From Rhizomucor pusillus (taxonomy: Eukaryota; Mucoromycota; Mucoromycetes; Mucorales; Lichtheimiaceae): DNA of 64,000 nt. The translations under genes were made by a program, and so were the position numbers. Numbering within the stretch: the stretch's first letter is position 1; every line of letters starts with the position of its first letter. The stretch spans positions 62,001-126,000 of the forward strand of contig FWWN02000184.1 of NCBI GenBank assembly GCA_900175165.2. Direction: 5' to 3'. Under the pieces are notes generated by a model. That model saw only the letters and a list, made by a program, of their open reading frames with translations. It had not been told where the DNA came from and ran no database searches. Positions 36,223-49,963 of the stretch are shown one piece after another.

Positions 36223-37419
36223 CTAGCGTTGTTGCTGATCTACTACTGCTACATTCTTCTTCTGTTCCGGCGATTGTATTTCGATAACCCGGTTCAGCCG
36301 CAGATTAAACTTGACAGCTTTTCGAGATGACGATGATGGACTATCTTGGCGAGAGAGTTCCTCCACCGCCGCTCCACTCTGTTGCATCCGACGCCTCCTT
36401 GCTGCTTCTTGTCCTTCCGCCATCAGTTTTCGTCTAGCTACCAATCGAGCATCGCGTGCTTCTCTTTCCTCTCGTGCCCGCCAGAACTTTATCTGCTCGG
36501 CTCGCTTGGCCTCTCTTCTCCGTCGTTCGCTCGGCGTCAAACGCATTGGTCTAATGTCATCTTCTTCTTCGTCATCGTCGTCTTGGTTGGTGTTTGTACC
36601 GGGCATAGACACATTGGCTTCACCGGCAGCTGTTTTGGTTGATACCTTTTTTAACGCTGCTGCTCCGTTCGTTTTACCATTTTTCATTGATCTGCCACCA
36701 ACACCGCCGTTAACCTGTCTCGATTTTTTGGACGGCGCAGCAGTGGCAGGAGTTTTCCTTGGTTTGGAATCCTCCCCATCTGACGTAGAACGAAACAGTG
36801 ATATCGAATGCGGAGGATTATCATTGTTATTTGTGATAGAGGGTGATTCTTTAGGTTGAGGACTACTGACTTTACTTGGTGATGAAACCGACTTTCGTAC
36901 AGGAAGTCTAGATGCCGATCTTGTACGTGAGGGCGTTGCAAGAGGCGTGCTGATGTTTACTGTAGGCGAAGACGCCGCCGTTTGAATGTTATTAGGCTCT
37001 TTGTTGCATTGCGATGAAAGAGAAGGTGATTGATTATGCTCGGATTGATCATGGGATAGTAAAAGTAAATTGTGAGGTGATGATGAGTCTTGTTTTTCTT
37101 CAAAATTGATGCGCTCCTTGATATATAAGTCAGGCATTGACTGAGCCAACTTGTCGACTTGTGAGCGAACGTCCTGATCGACGAGATCGGCGGCGAGTCG
37201 CGGAGGCGCTGATGTGGTTTTAGTAGGAGGAACGGCTGCGAGGAACGAGAACGAATAATTAATTCCACGAGTTGCTATCGTTCTTCTTCTCACGTCAAAA
37301 TTGTATACGGGTATACGAAGTGGGAATAGAACACTTGCGGCTTGCTGCTGAAGGTCAGATTCAGCAACGGTGTCTGTTGTCGACTTCAGACCGTGCTTGC
37401 CCTCGTCTTCCGCAGTCAT
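36223..37419 (-). CDS. Hypothetical disordered protein with basic C-terminal helix
   Basis: Single open frame of 398 codons starting at an ATG. No known domain was recognised. The N-terminal 80 residues look folded (SVLFPLRIPVYNFDVRRRTIA). The middle is rich in Ser, Pro, Asn and Lys. An acidic run (QDDDDEEEDDIRP) precedes a long Arg/Glu-rich helix (SERRRREAKRAEQIKFWRA, then RRKLMAEGQEAARRRR). The last 30 residues contain KAVKFNLRLNRVIEIQ, a short strand-like motif. Such layouts are common in nuclear adaptor proteins, but that is only a guess. Its 3' end lies 143 bp past the end of the H2A variant, in convergent orientation. Confidence 0.7.
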   Translation of the reverse strand: MTAEDEGKHGLKSTTDTVAESDLQQQAASVLFPLRIPVYNFDVRRRTIATRGINYSFSFLAAVPPTKTTSAPPRLAADLVDQDVRSQVDKLAQSMPDLYIKERINFEEKQDSSSPHNLLLLSHDQSEHNQSPSLSSQCNKEPNNIQTAASSPTVNISTPLATPSRTRSASRLPVRKSVSSPSKVSSPQPKESPSITNNNDNPPHSISLFRSTSDGEDSKPRKTPATAAPSKKSRQVNGGVGGRSMKNGKTNGAAALKKVSTKTAAGEANVSMPGTNTNQDDDDEEEDDIRPMRLTPSERRRREAKRAEQIKFWRAREEREARDARLVARRKLMAEGQEAARRRRMQQSGAAVEELSRQDSPSSSSRKAVKFNLRLNRVIEIQSPEQKKNVAVVDQQQR

Positions 37420-38008
37420 TCAAGTCTTCCTTCTTGTTGCTCCAGTTGTTGTCTCAAAGAGGAGCCGACTCGGTGTTGCTATCCAAGATTCTAAGCTGAA
37501 GCTGATTGAGAAAACAAGATCGAGTTAGCAAGCAAGGAACATCTTACGTGACCCGTCTCCTTCTCCTCTGGGGAGTTCCACGGGTCCGTGCAGGCTTCCT
37601 ATTTCAGATGACGTACCACCAGGCGACGTTTCCTCTCCAGGATCTTTGATTATCGGCAACGTGAATGGAAACAGTACGTGTGAAAACAGGTGGTTATATT
37701 TTAGAACACGGCAACAACGAAAACACTACTAGTCCGAGAAGGAGAAGGAATTCCTGCACAAGTCAGTTATCGTGACAGCTACGCACTGCTCTCTTCTGAG
37801 CACGTCACTTGGTCAAACACACTACTGTCAGAGACACACGAAATGTTGCTTTGGATCCAAAGTAACTTTGTATTCACTAAAAAGAAATAAAAGGAAGAAA
37901 CGCTAAAGCTATATACAGAATGCTGTAAACGGTCGCGGTACAGCAGCGTTGCTGAATGTTGTAAGCGAGGAAACGAATTGGGATGTTTTTGAATAGGGAA
38001 AAAGGCGC
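37420..38008. other. Spacer, hypothetical protein 5' side and H4 3' side
   Basis: Contains the upstream region of the hypothetical minus-strand gene and the 3' region of H4. A minus-strand aataaa-like polyadenylation context lies near 37,884. No other gene was seen. Confidence 0.55.
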
Positions 38009-38388
<380 letters not shown>

Positions 38389-38443
38389 ATTTTAGAACTG
38401 ATAGATAATGCAGGAGAAAAGACGTTTCTCTCTGAAAAGTCGG

Positions 38444-38454
38444 GCCTTTATATA
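38444..38454 (-). promoter_or_regulatory. H4 TATA box
   Basis: On the minus strand this reads TATATAAAGGC, 56 bp upstream of the H4 ATG. The identical 11-mer stands in front of H3. Confidence 0.8.
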
Positions 38455-38539
38455 GCCTGCGGATCGGCCTTTCAAATGCGTGGAAGGTGTATCTGAAATT
38501 TTTTCAGGTACTTGATTTTTTTTCCTCCACGACAATCGC

Positions 38540-38548
38540 AACGCGAAA
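38540..38548 (+). promoter_or_regulatory. AACGCGAAA box, H4-H3 promoter (H4 side)
   Basis: One of two AACGCGAA-type boxes in the H4/H3 spacer. The same core is found in the H2A/H2B spacer. It resembles the SCB/E2F-type G1/S element (CRCGAAA), so S-phase activation is inferred. Confidence 0.6.
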
Positions 38549-38779
38549 AATACGTAACTACCACAAGCGATAAAAACTCGTTGTTAACTCATGACAATAA
38601 ACAGAATAGGTTGATAATGAAATTGCAGTAACTATTATGTATTTTCTCTTTATTCTCTTGGCATGCTTTGAGTCTTTGATAATGGAGGGTTCGTTGTTTT
38701 TAAACAGAAGAATGCAACAAAGCATGAAAGTTACGCGCGTAAAGGAAAAGAAATCGGATGTGGAAATTAAAAAAATGGG

Positions 38780-38788
38780 TTCGCGTTT
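38780..38788 (-). promoter_or_regulatory. AACGCGAA box, H4-H3 promoter (H3 side)
   Basis: TTCGCGTTT on the plus strand, i.e. AAACGCGAA inverted, 109 bp upstream of the H3 start. It is the partner of the box at 38,540, with the two boxes pointing toward each other. Confidence 0.6.
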
Positions 38789-38825
38789 GGCGACTTGAAT
38801 TCTTTCGTCTCCGACGAGGCTGGTG

Positions 38826-38836
38826 TATATAAAGGC
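38826..38836 (+). promoter_or_regulatory. H3 TATA box
   Basis: TATATAAAGGC, 71 bp before the H3 ATG and identical to the H4 element on the other strand. Confidence 0.8.
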
Positions 38837-38851
38837 GTAGCGGATCTGTAG

Positions 38852-39307
<456 letters not shown>

Positions 39308-41787
39308 ACAACCCAGCCCACCTTATCTTCTCTTTCTTTCTCGCCTTTGCATTACCATACACTTTCAGCATTAACTGCGCACAGCAAAACGTGACAAGTT
39401 GACAACATCATCTTTTCCTTCGCTTGGGTTTGTTCAATCGGTGCCGAAAATGATTGTACAGTTTCGTTTTATCCTCTACCATCTCCTCTTACTCTCACCT
39501 CCAACAACAGTTCGTTTTGACTGCGCTGCAACCTCTTCTTTCTTGTGTATGTAATCACCATCCCTTATTTCCTTTAAAAATAAATCTTTCATTAGTTATA
39601 ATACATATATGACTCTGTTCAAATTGATGTTGAATGGACTGTGTATGAGTGTTGATGTAAACATTATTTTGGCATATATGTGCGGTGCATATGTGAATCT
39701 GTCAAGACATTGTCTTTAAGAAATAGTAACGTACTACAAATACCTTATCAATCTCAAGCAAATAAACACTTTGTTTGCAACGCCAACATAAAGTCATGAT
39801 AATCTGATGCTGTGAAGGTTGCTTATTCTGAGGAACCATATCATTTGTTATTTACTTGTAATAGACATTTCAATTGATTTATTAATGTGACTAATGGCTG
39901 TAATTGATATGGACTTTGCGAAAAATACAAGTGCTGCACCGTTGCAAGGGGAAGACGGCTGTCGATGGTCGCGGCAACTGCGCCGTTGCTGTAGAAACGC
40001 CGCGGTTGTCAGGGAAACGCCAACGCGAAAAAAGAAATAAATTCCCTGTTCTTCTTCTTCCGCGCTGCGCATTTCTCACGAATATTTCTGATGCGCGTGG
40101 CGTCTGCAGAAAAAAAAAGGGAGATGAAAAATTACGGTACGTAGGCACTCCGATTTTTCAAACGCGCACCGCGCTGGAGTAAGCAAGGAAAGTAAAAGGA
40201 ATGCGACGTGTAAGAAGAACCCAAAAGAAAAAAATTCAGGGCGACGACGATCACGTTGCACAAGACATGAAAACAATGGCCTTCTTTTTTTGGGCATCCG
40301 CGACGGGAATTATTGGCACCGCATTGGGATGCCAAACCCTAACCATGCCCTCAGCTGCCAGACAATGACTGAACCACACTGTACGTAACGGAAATAACTT
40401 ATATGTAGAATACTTGTCGTTTGAAAAGAGAAATGAATGTTTTCGTGACAATTATCTTTATGTTTTCTGCTTGGATCACTAAACAGCTAAATGATCTACT
40501 AACGCTGCTACTGACTGCAATTGCAAGTGATAGAAGTGTAGCGTTAACAAAGTTAATAAGTGATATGCTAATATCCAAAGCTAAACCAATCTAATGTAAA
40601 ATTTGCTGCCATTATTTATTTGATCCTGCTGCCAGACCGATCGGAAGTCATTCGGCGACTATCAAGTTCAATCATAACAGTAGCCAAATATACTTAGCAA
40701 CCGAAAAGTATTGCCGTAAAGCTTCGATGTATTCGACAGATAAATGTGTTCTATCCTTCAAAGTCATTACACGCTCGCTTAGGACTTTTCTTCATTTTTT
40801 AGTTTGAAGTTCACTGTATAAGCTCGCATATACGATGATTTAGTTAAAGAATTTAGCTTGACGCCAAGAACATTAAACAAAAGCTCTGCAGCTAGCATGA
40901 AATAGCTGGCAACGATGTTGTCAAATATGCCTGGCTTATTGATCGCTATGGCTGGTCGAATATGGAAGATGGAATGGATGCAGTTCATCAATCACTAAGT
41001 ACTCTTATAGGCCAAGCACATTTCAAAATAGATTGAAATGCCATATTATGAGATGAGAACATGTTTTCGTTTACAGATCGGTGTAAGTGCATACGAGAAA
41101 CGATTGTTCAAACACAAGGTTTACAGACCATTTTCGGGTAGCTATTAGTGTGTGTTGGTTTTGAGCAGAGTAATTGCCACATCGTGATTTTGTGGGAACT
41201 GTCTATTATTCTACTTGGAGTCCTCAACAACCATGATTACCTTGACATGTTTGGAACAAATAAAACGATAGATGTAAGTAGCAACGTTGAATATGAAAAG
41301 ATGTCATTTTCTGTTATAGATCGTACAATTTTCTTACTTTCACTTGACTATCTCTAAGTTTAAATTCTACATTCAGCTACATCCAACTCCTCGTCGCAGT
41401 AGCTGTTACCGGAGCTATTCATTAAAATATGCTTAGACATTGCAGTTGTTGTAAATTTTCTACTACCACCATCGGCCGTACGTAATTTTCACAGCGTGGC
41501 AATAAATTGTTAAAAACCGTGATGGTTTTCTTCTTAATTTCTGTTACTAGGTCATCCTGACCAACTGACATGCAATAATTGTAGGTTATTCATCGTGGAG
41601 ATAGGCAGTTCTTTTTTACAGCGTCAGTTGCTGAAATGAATATTGGGAAAATTTCAGTTCAAGAGACAAAACTTTGTATTTCTGGCAGTCAATTATGGTT
41701 ATTTCAAGAAACATTCATCCCAACTGCTTACAAATGATAAAGTCGTAGTTAGGTTCTTAGACAGCACCAGATCTTTTCGCATTCTAA
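39308..41787. other. Long spacer within the histone island
   Basis: About 2.5 kb with no gene I can support. It holds the H3 3' region, a GC-richer patch at 39,940-40,120 with an AACGCGAAA box (40,022), and AT-rich sequence after 40,400. Short open frames at 39,848-40,450 on the minus strand overlap each other and look like chance. Confidence 0.55.
40022..40030 (+). promoter_or_regulatory. Orphan AACGCGAAA box
   Basis: The same core as in the histone promoters, in a CG-rich patch (aaacgccgcgg, aaacgccaacgcg) with no gene nearby on either side. Confidence 0.35.
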
Positions 41788-42036
41788 ATGAATCCTCGCA
41801 AAAAGTTTCCAAAGTACTTACTGAATGTCATATGCAACATCGAGCAAGCTCAGCAGGAAAGCTATTATGACTTTATACGAAATCTTTTACCATACATGGA
41901 CATACAACATCATGATCTTATCATGGACAGTGTAGAACAGTTGCAGCAAGTACTTGGACGTATGTTTTTGTTATCAATGATCATATTGAGCAGTGAATCT
42001 AGAGAAAAACTCTACAACTGTAAACTTTTTGAATGA
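41788..42036 (+). CDS. Possible small protein, unknown
   Basis: An ATG-initiated frame of 82 codons. The first 60 residues look protein-like and helical (FPKYLLNVICNIEQAQQ, YYDFIRNLLPYMDIQHHD, MDSVEQLQQVLGR), while the last 23 do not. GTATGT after LGR could be a splice donor. No family was recognised, and it may be a relic or chance. Confidence 0.3.
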   Translation: MNPRKKFPKYLLNVICNIEQAQQESYYDFIRNLLPYMDIQHHDLIMDSVEQLQQVLGRMFLLSMIILSSESREKLYNCKLFE

Positions 42037-42843
42037 GCTTTAAGGACTGATGGCGGTGTCATCTTCTTCTATCACCCACAGCAACCTTCAAGACGGAGAA
42101 GCTTGATCGCAAATAGGAAAGTAGCAGTGCGCTGCACCGTCGAAAGGTTTGATAAAGACAGAAGTCGGTGGTCAACTGTGAAGTTCTGCACAAGTGATCA
42201 CGTTCGGCCACCAAATCATGGTGTGTAAGCATGGGACTATCGATCACATGCTGCCTTCCCAACGAACTTTCTCTCTCTCTCTCTCTAGTCATGCGATTCT
42301 TGCCTGCTGAGAATGTAAGCTAGGCTGCCAGCAGCATCAGTGTATTGAGAACAAACGCAATGCAGACGTGCTACAATGAACATCCATCTTTATTTCTACT
42401 TTCTGAGTAACTGGACTCAATGCCGGGGTACAGTTGCCCGTTGCCTGGACACAAACCATTTTATAGATTGAGTTATTTGGCTACTGGTGGCGAGATTGTT
42501 GGAGCCACTACAAAGTATAACGAAAATCTTGTTTGAAGTCTACCAGCACAGATCGCTTTTCTTTATTTCCTGTCCTGCAACAATCTTGTACGTACACATC
42601 TAGTTTGGCATCACCGTGAGGGGGATGTTATCTAAACAACAATAGCAAAACTTTCACAAAAACAAGTAAAAGTTACTTTTGATAGAATTCATTGAATGAG
42701 GACTGAATTTATTATGGCGGTAGGTATATATACACAGCAGCAGGAGGCATTAGTAAGCCTGTTCGTGAAAACAAATAGAAAAGAAAAACGGGTGGTGGTG
42801 TTTTCTGTACACGACGATGAGGAAAGGTGTGTGTGCGTTTGTT
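42037..42843. other. Spacer downstream of H2A
   Basis: Contains a (CT)n run near 42,267-42,287 and the H2A 3' region. No gene or RNA was recognised. Confidence 0.55.
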
Positions 42844-43239
42844 TTAGAGTTCCTGGGAAGCACCAGCCTTCTTGGACTTGGTAGGCAACAAGCTGGCGTG
42901 GATGTTGGGCAAGACACCACCTTGAGCAATAGTAACGTGGCCGAGGAGCTTGTTCAATTCTTCATCGTTGCGGATGGCCAACTGCAAGTGACGGGGGATG
43001 ATACGAGACTTCTTGTTGTCGCGGGCGGCGTTGCCAGCCAATTCGAGAATTTCAGCAGTCAAGTATTCGAGGACGGCAGCCAAGTAGACGGGTGCACCAG
43101 CACCGACACGTTGAGCATAGTTGCCACGGCGCAAGAGACGGTGGATACGACCGACGGGGAATTGCAAACCGGCCTTAGAAGAACGGGTTTGGGACTTGGA
43201 ACCAGCAGCGGATTTGCCTCCAGATTTGCCTCCAGACAT
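42844..43239 (-). CDS. Histone H2A (SQEL type)
   Basis: Intronless core H2A, 131 aa. Blocks are [67 protein letters not shown] and [18 protein letters not shown]. The tail ends KAGASQEL, keeping the SQE phosphorylation site used as gamma-H2A in DNA damage signalling. I chose the MSGGKSGG start at 43239; no ATG precedes it in frame. Divergent partner of H2B with 418 bp between starts. Confidence 0.98.
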   Translation of the reverse strand: MSGGKSGGKSAAGSKSQTRSSKAGLQFPVGRIHRLLRRGNYAQRVGAGAPVYLAAVLEYLTAEILELAGNAARDNKKSRIIPRHLQLAIRNDEELNKLLGHVTIAQGGVLPNIHASLLPTKSKKAGASQEL

Positions 43240-43314
43240 GTTGATGATAATATGAACTTGATATACGGGTAAGAAAAAAAGTGATGTGAGATCCAAAGAC
43301 AGACAAGGAAGCTT

Positions 43315-43326
43315 GCCCTATTTATA
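43315..43326 (-). promoter_or_regulatory. H2A TATA box
   Basis: TATAAATAGGGC on the minus strand, about 76 bp upstream of the H2A ATG. Confidence 0.75.
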
Positions 43327-43458
43327 CTCCAACCCCCGTCCCTCCCCATGCATTCAATCCCCGATCCCACCAGGTGAAAAACTTTCAAAAAAACTTTTTG
43401 CATAAAAAAAATTTTTTTATGTGAGAAATCATATTGTTACGCGCTATTTCGAACGTAA

Positions 43459-43467
43459 TTCGCGTTT
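43459..43467 (-). promoter_or_regulatory. AACGCGAA box, H2A-H2B promoter
   Basis: TTCGCGTTT on the plus strand, followed closely by attgcgcgtt. It matches the core seen twice in the H4/H3 promoter. Confidence 0.6.
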
Positions 43468-43546
43468 ATTGCGCGTTGTCATGTCAAATTGCCAGTGAAG
43501 TACGGATGTGCACGTAGAGGGTGGGCGCGTGATTTACAGATAGACC

Positions 43547-43555
43547 CACGCGAAA
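43547..43555 (+). promoter_or_regulatory. CACGCGAAA box, H2B side
   Basis: CACGCGAAA, 31 bp before the H2B TATA box. It is the fourth member of the histone promoter box set and the closest to the yeast SCB form. Confidence 0.6.
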
Positions 43556-43585
43556 TTCAAGGGCCGATGACCACGCGGGCTTGAG

Positions 43586-43594
43586 TATAAAAGG
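43586..43594 (+). promoter_or_regulatory. H2B TATA box
   Basis: TATAAAAGG, 72 bp upstream of the H2B start codon. Confidence 0.8.
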
Positions 43595-43657
43595 GGACCC
43601 CCCGACGGGTTGTGTCTGGTCATTTTTCCCTGAAACCAACAAAGTTATACATCAGAA

Positions 43658-44038
43658 ATGGCTCCCAAGACTGACGCTAAGGCTACCGGCGGCAAGGCCC
43701 CTGCCAAGACCACTGAGAAGATCAAGTCCTCTGGCGACAAGAAGAAGAGAATCAACCGCAAGGAAACCTACTCCACCTACATCTACCGTGTCTTGAAGCA
43801 GGTCCACCCTGATACTGGTATCTCCAACAAGGCTATGTCCATCTTGAACTCTTTCGTCAACGACATCTTTGAGCGCATCGCCTCCGAGGCCTCCAAGTTG
43901 GCTGCTTACAACAAGCGTTCCACCATCTCTTCCCGCGAAATCCAAACCGCCGTCCGTCTTATCTTGCCCGGTGAATTGGCCAAGCACGCCGTCTCTGAAG
44001 GCACCAAGGCTGTCACCAAGTACACCAGCTCCAAATAA
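43658..44038 (+). CDS. Histone H2B
   Basis: Intronless, 126 aa. A basic tail ([18 protein letters not shown]) is followed by the fold [91 protein letters not shown]. The Lys in AVTKYTSSK is the Bre1/Rad6 ubiquitination site by family knowledge. Strong codon bias. An aataaa at about 44,223 suggests polyadenylation. Confidence 0.98.
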   Translation: MAPKTDAKATGGKAPAKTTEKIKSSGDKKKRINRKETYSTYIYRVLKQVHPDTGISNKAMSILNSFVNDIFERIASEASKLAAYNKRSTISSREIQTAVRLILPGELAKHAVSEGTKAVTKYTSSK

Positions 44039-44504
44039 GCGCGCTTGATGTTACCTTTCTAAACCGATTACCTGCATGTCAATATCGCCACCTCGAGATC
44101 TCTTTTGTTTATCGCATAATGACACCCGTATTATCTTCCCTTCAACTATTCTTTTGTTTTCTTTGTACAGAATCTTTTTCCCATATCTTCGTTTCTTTTC
44201 ACTCCTCTTTTGCTCAGAGGCAAATAAAAGTGTAAAAAGATTGCCATTGTAATCTTCCTTTTGAGTCTTCTCATTGTTGTCTATCTATTGTATTTGAAAC
44301 CATCATTTCAAACGGATGTCTGTATCTTACTGTAACTCTTCAGATTTCACCACCAATTTTCATATAACTCCTGACTATTCGTTTCGAACTGATTCCCACT
44401 TCTGTCCCTCATTCACATACTCCAACATGTTCCGCAAAATGCGGTATGCAACAAAAGTAGCCACAACCTCTTTTTATTGTTTTGTTTCATAAGAATGCAG
44501 CAGC
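44039..44504. other. 3' spacer between convergent H2B and uL15
   Basis: T-rich sequence with the H2B polyadenylation context (gcaaataaaagtg at 44,220). No stem-loop of the animal histone type and no gene was seen. Confidence 0.6.
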
Positions 44505-45176
44505 TTAAGCAGTAAGCTCGACGACTAATGAAAGGATTCCCTGATTAGCCAAAGTACCAGCATTGCTTCTTCAACTTTAAAAGCTTACCACCACCGGCAG
44601 CCTTGATCTTCTCTTCGGCGACCTTGGAGACGTAGCGGGTGCGGACAATAACGGGCTGGGTGATCTTGCCCTTACCGAGGACCTTGGCGTAACCCTATAC
44701 GGAGTGTCGAATTAGAATCCCCCATTCCACCAAAGATCCACGTTCGAATAATTTTGGTTGCTCGGTAATTTACCTTGGACAAGGTATCAATGACAGGGAC
44801 CTTTTCGGTGTTCTTGTACTTTTCGCGGACGCCCTCGGCGGCCAAGGACCAAATGTTGTCAAGGTTGACAACGGGGGCCCAGTATTGGTTGCGCTTCAAG
44901 TGGAAGTGGCGCATACCGACCTTACCAAAGTAACCAGGGTGGTACTTGTCCATGTTGGTACGGTGGTGGTGCTGACCACCAGCAAGACCGCGACCACCAG
45001 GATGCTTTCTATGCTTGCCAATGCGACCATGACCGGCGGAGACGTGGCCTCTCTTCTTGCGGTTGTGGTGGAGACGGGTAGGCTATGAACGCAGAAAAAT
45101 CCAGAGTCAATCATCCATCCATCTTATCTATCCGTCGAACTCGCTGCATCATCCATTGCTGATTGCATCGTACCAT
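44505..45176 (-). CDS. 60S ribosomal protein L27a/L28 (uL15)
   Basis: Large-subunit ribosomal protein. Four exons: 45176-45174 (just the ATG), 45082-44774, 44694-44589 and 44524-44505, giving 145 aa. Motifs are [65 protein letters not shown] and [11 protein letters not shown], ending VVELTA. The first intron falls immediately after the start codon and the last exon holds only 20 nt, so start and stop are both easy to miss: reading through the third intron gives a false C-terminus. Confidence 0.95.
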
Positions 45177-45607
45177 GGCGTATTATTCCCGTATGGGTGG
45201 ATGGAGGGAGGGAAATCTGTTTGCCTTGTCCAAAAGCATTTTGGACAGCCAGCCTGAGCAGTCGGACTTGCAAATTTCCGCTTTTGGAATGACAGGCCCT
45301 CCCTTCGCATTTTGGGCATCATTGCACTGCTTTGAGTGATACGAGGCCTCTTTAGAGTTTGGACCTTATGCCAAAGTCCTCGCGTAAACTCTGCAAAACT
45401 TGCTCTTAAATAATTTGATACTTGTGCTTAAATATTACTCAAATAATAAATAGAGTTTTCTACACAGTGATGGATTCATTTGCCGTCTGTGAGCAGCGCC
45501 GCTTTGTGTATTAGAATATACCCTTACTGTTTGTTTCGTTTTCCCGACAAAGCGAAAAATCCCGAACCATCAAACGTCATCCACGTCTTTCCTTTGATTT
45601 CCCCACC
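45177..45607. other. Divergent spacer, uL15 / macrodomain gene
   Basis: 431 bp between starts with no recognised repeat or gene. The upstream side of uL15 has no clear TATA box. Confidence 0.55.
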
Positions 45608-46698
45608 ATGTCCTCCATCAATAATCTGGGCCAGGAAGCTCTCAAAAAGCTGTCTTTCAAAGTAGCGTTAAGGTGAACTATGATAACCGAAAGAAACCAA
45701 AGGAATACATTACTCAAATGTGATTGAAAACAGCACGCAGGACATTACCAAACTTAAAGTAGACGCTATTGGCAAGTCCATCGGTTCGCATTTGTGGCTG
45801 CATATATGCAACTGACCAATTTTTGCATAAATGTACAATAGTCAATGCGGCCAACAATAGTCTTCTCGGAGGAGGAGGAGGTATCTATTCCCATCTTACA
45901 ACTAAAAGGGACAACCGACTAATGCCTAAACCTATTCAGTGGACGGTGCAATTCACAGGCATGTCATTCTTCGCACGCTGTAGGGAGACGCGTTGAATCT
46001 CAATTTACAGTGACCACCTTTTAGGGCTGCCGGACCTCACTTGCTGGAAGAATGCAGGACTTTACAATACTGCGCCGATGGAGACGCAAAGATCACCAAA
46101 GGTAAAGCGTTGGGTTCTTTTCTGAGGACCTGTCGGGGCTCACAGTTTTTCATTTGCATAGGCTACAATTTGCCCGCTAAGCGTATGTCGTCGCTATAAA
46201 ATTAGCCTTTTCCCTCAAGCGTTCTAAATACCACTCTCTACTAGATGTTATCCACACCGTCGGCCCACAAAGTGAAAAGAAGGAAGTGCTTACCAGCTGC
46301 TACGAAAAGTCGCTCCAAATTCTAGTGGAGAATGGTCTACGAAGCATCGCGTTTCCTTGCATTGCTACTGGCGTGTACGGATACGATAAAGAACGCGCTG
46401 CAAACGTCGCATTAAGTACAGTAAGGAATTTTCTTGAGCGAAACGCACTTGCTAGCAAAGATCCGGTAAATACGAGCAAAAAGGCGTCCCCTATCTTTTC
46501 TGTGGACATTGTGCCTGTCTCTTACTTTATACGATAGATCGACAAGGTCATTTTCTGCCTCTTTAATGACAAGGACAAGAGGATCTATCAAGGTGAAAAA
46601 GGGGATTTGACAGTTTTGTGAAATAATGGCTAAGTATTATCCGCCAAACAGAGCTTTTGCCTAGGTACTTTCCCGGTGCAAAGACCGACTTGATATAG
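45608..46698 (+). CDS. Macrodomain ADP-ribose hydrolase (MacroD-type)
   Basis: Removes ADP-ribose from proteins or deacetylates O-acetyl-ADP-ribose. Nine exons (45608-45661, 45741-45771, 45842-45880, 45940-45958, 46025-46101, 46162-46182, 46245-46465, 46538-46592, 46652-46698) give 187 aa with every junction in frame. The spliced protein has [84 protein letters not shown] and [11 protein letters not shown], the full MacroD signature. Two introns (45772-45841 and 45959-46024) need GC donors (GCAAGT and GCATGT); without them the NAANN and GVDGAIHR motifs cannot be joined. Confidence 0.92.
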
Positions 46699-46884
46699 AA
46701 AAAAGATGTCGCTAGATTGCAGACAAAGGTCCAATAGATTCAAAGGATTCATGTGGGTAACATTTGCCCTCGTTGGTTCCCAAAGTGTGAATCATCATCA
46801 CTCAGAACCCCGCAGGAGGAATTACCGAAAAAATCCAACACATCAAAAAGTTTGTTTTGCGATCTTGTTGTTCCTCAAAATCAA

Positions 46885-48094
46885 ATGTTGCGCACTGTTG
46901 CCACTCGGCTCGTAAGTTATAGCTTCCTTTTCTTTGCGTATGCATTCTAGTGGCGTGGATGTCAAGAGACTCATTTGCTTTGGGATTGGATTAGTGTGCA
47001 TCGCCTGTGAGGCACAGTGCTTTTTCCACACCTGCTGCTCGACGATTCCTCGCCAGCCGAAGCTCTGAGCCAAGCTCAGCGACGTCAGCCATTTCATTCA
47101 AAAAGCACTGGCGCCAGCGACGATTTGGACCCGTTCCAGCTGTGCCGGAGCCTTCCGTCGAAGAAGCTGTCAGCAATATCTTGTACAACACCCCGCCGCC
47201 GAGCAATGCCCCTGAGACTCGGCATATCCTCAACTGCCTCGTGCAAAACGAACCTGGTGTTCTGAGCCGTGTATCGGGTATCTTGGCCGCTCGTGGATTC
47301 AACATTGAGTCGTTGGTCGTCGCAAACACTGAAGTGCCTGACTTGTCACGTATGACGATTGTCTTTAACGGTCGTAACGTTGCCATTGAGCAGGCACGGA
47401 GGCAGCTAGAAGACTTGGTACGTGCTCTTAAGTTGTTGGACTAAGTAAAACGAAAGCTAACTGGATTTGTGGAATTTTCTTTTTTTCTTCCTTAGGTTCC
47501 TGTCTGGGCAGTGTTGGATTATACAAAGACAAAGCTGATTGAGCGAGAATTGCTACTTATCAAGGTCTCCATCCTTGGTCCTGAGCATTTACACGAGCAG
47601 TTGCCCACTGCCAAGCTTGACGATGAAGTAGAGTTCGAGGATGAGAACCTGACCAACTACCCAGAGGTAAATATGCGAGAGCTGCCGTGTTTGTATATCT
47701 AAAATCTGATATCTCCATCAAGAGCGCCGAGGAATTATCAGGATCTGAAGCTTTGCGTGAAACCTTCTCGCATCTTCGAGCTTTGACCGAACTTGCTCGT
47801 CTCTTTGATGCTAAAGTTGTTGATGTATCTTCAGATTCCATCGTCATAGAATTGTCCGCTAAGCCAAGCCGCATTTCCTCATTCATGAAGCTATGCAAGC
47901 CATTCGGTATCTTGGAAGCATCCAGAACTGGTAATTAAGTCAGAATATGGATATTATAAGCAGTGATGCTGACTTGTATTGCAGGTGTTATGGCCATGCC
48001 TAGATCTCCTGTGCATGATCATTATGAGGCTCAAACCGAGCACTCTTACGAGGAAAATGAAGCTGTCGATGCTACCATGCTTCCTCCTGGTTAA
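46885..48094 (+). CDS. ILV6: Acetolactate synthase regulatory (small) subunit, mitochondrial
   Basis: Controls feedback inhibition by valine of the first step of branched-chain amino acid synthesis. Five exons (46885-46911, 46995-47417, 47496-47666, 47723-47930, 47985-48094) give 312 aa. The N-terminus (MLRTVATRLCASPVRHSA, Arg/Ser/Ala-rich) is a typical mitochondrial targeting peptide. An ACT domain follows: HILNCLVQNEPGVLSRVSGI, AARGFNIESLVVANTEVPDLSRMTIV, then EDLVPVWAVLDYT, RELLLIKVSILGPEH, and the C-terminal regulatory part with LARLFDAKVVDVSSDSIVIEL and PFGILEASRTGVMAMPRSP. The first exon is only nine codons. Confidence 0.95.
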
Positions 48095-48339
48095 AATGTA
48101 CTTTGTTGTTATTTTAACGCATGTATTGATATACGTCCAAATTTTGCAATCATACACACCTTTTTCTTATGTTCTCAACTATGGAAACGGATTTGTGCAC
48201 ATTTTGTTGTTTTGCATTGGACAAAAGTAATTGAATTTGCTGGTATCGATGAGTGCACATATCGATCATTATGCAAATAGCCGTGGGAGTAGGGAAGTGG
48301 GGAGCTTTATTCAAACATTGCGAAAATACAAGCTGCTTC

Positions 48340-49963
<1,624 letters not shown>

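Noticed and set aside
36311..36859. Plus-strand open frame of 182 codons opposite the hypothetical basic protein
   Set aside because: Ser/Leu-rich shadow of the Lys/Arg/Glu-rich minus-strand gene, without domain signals.
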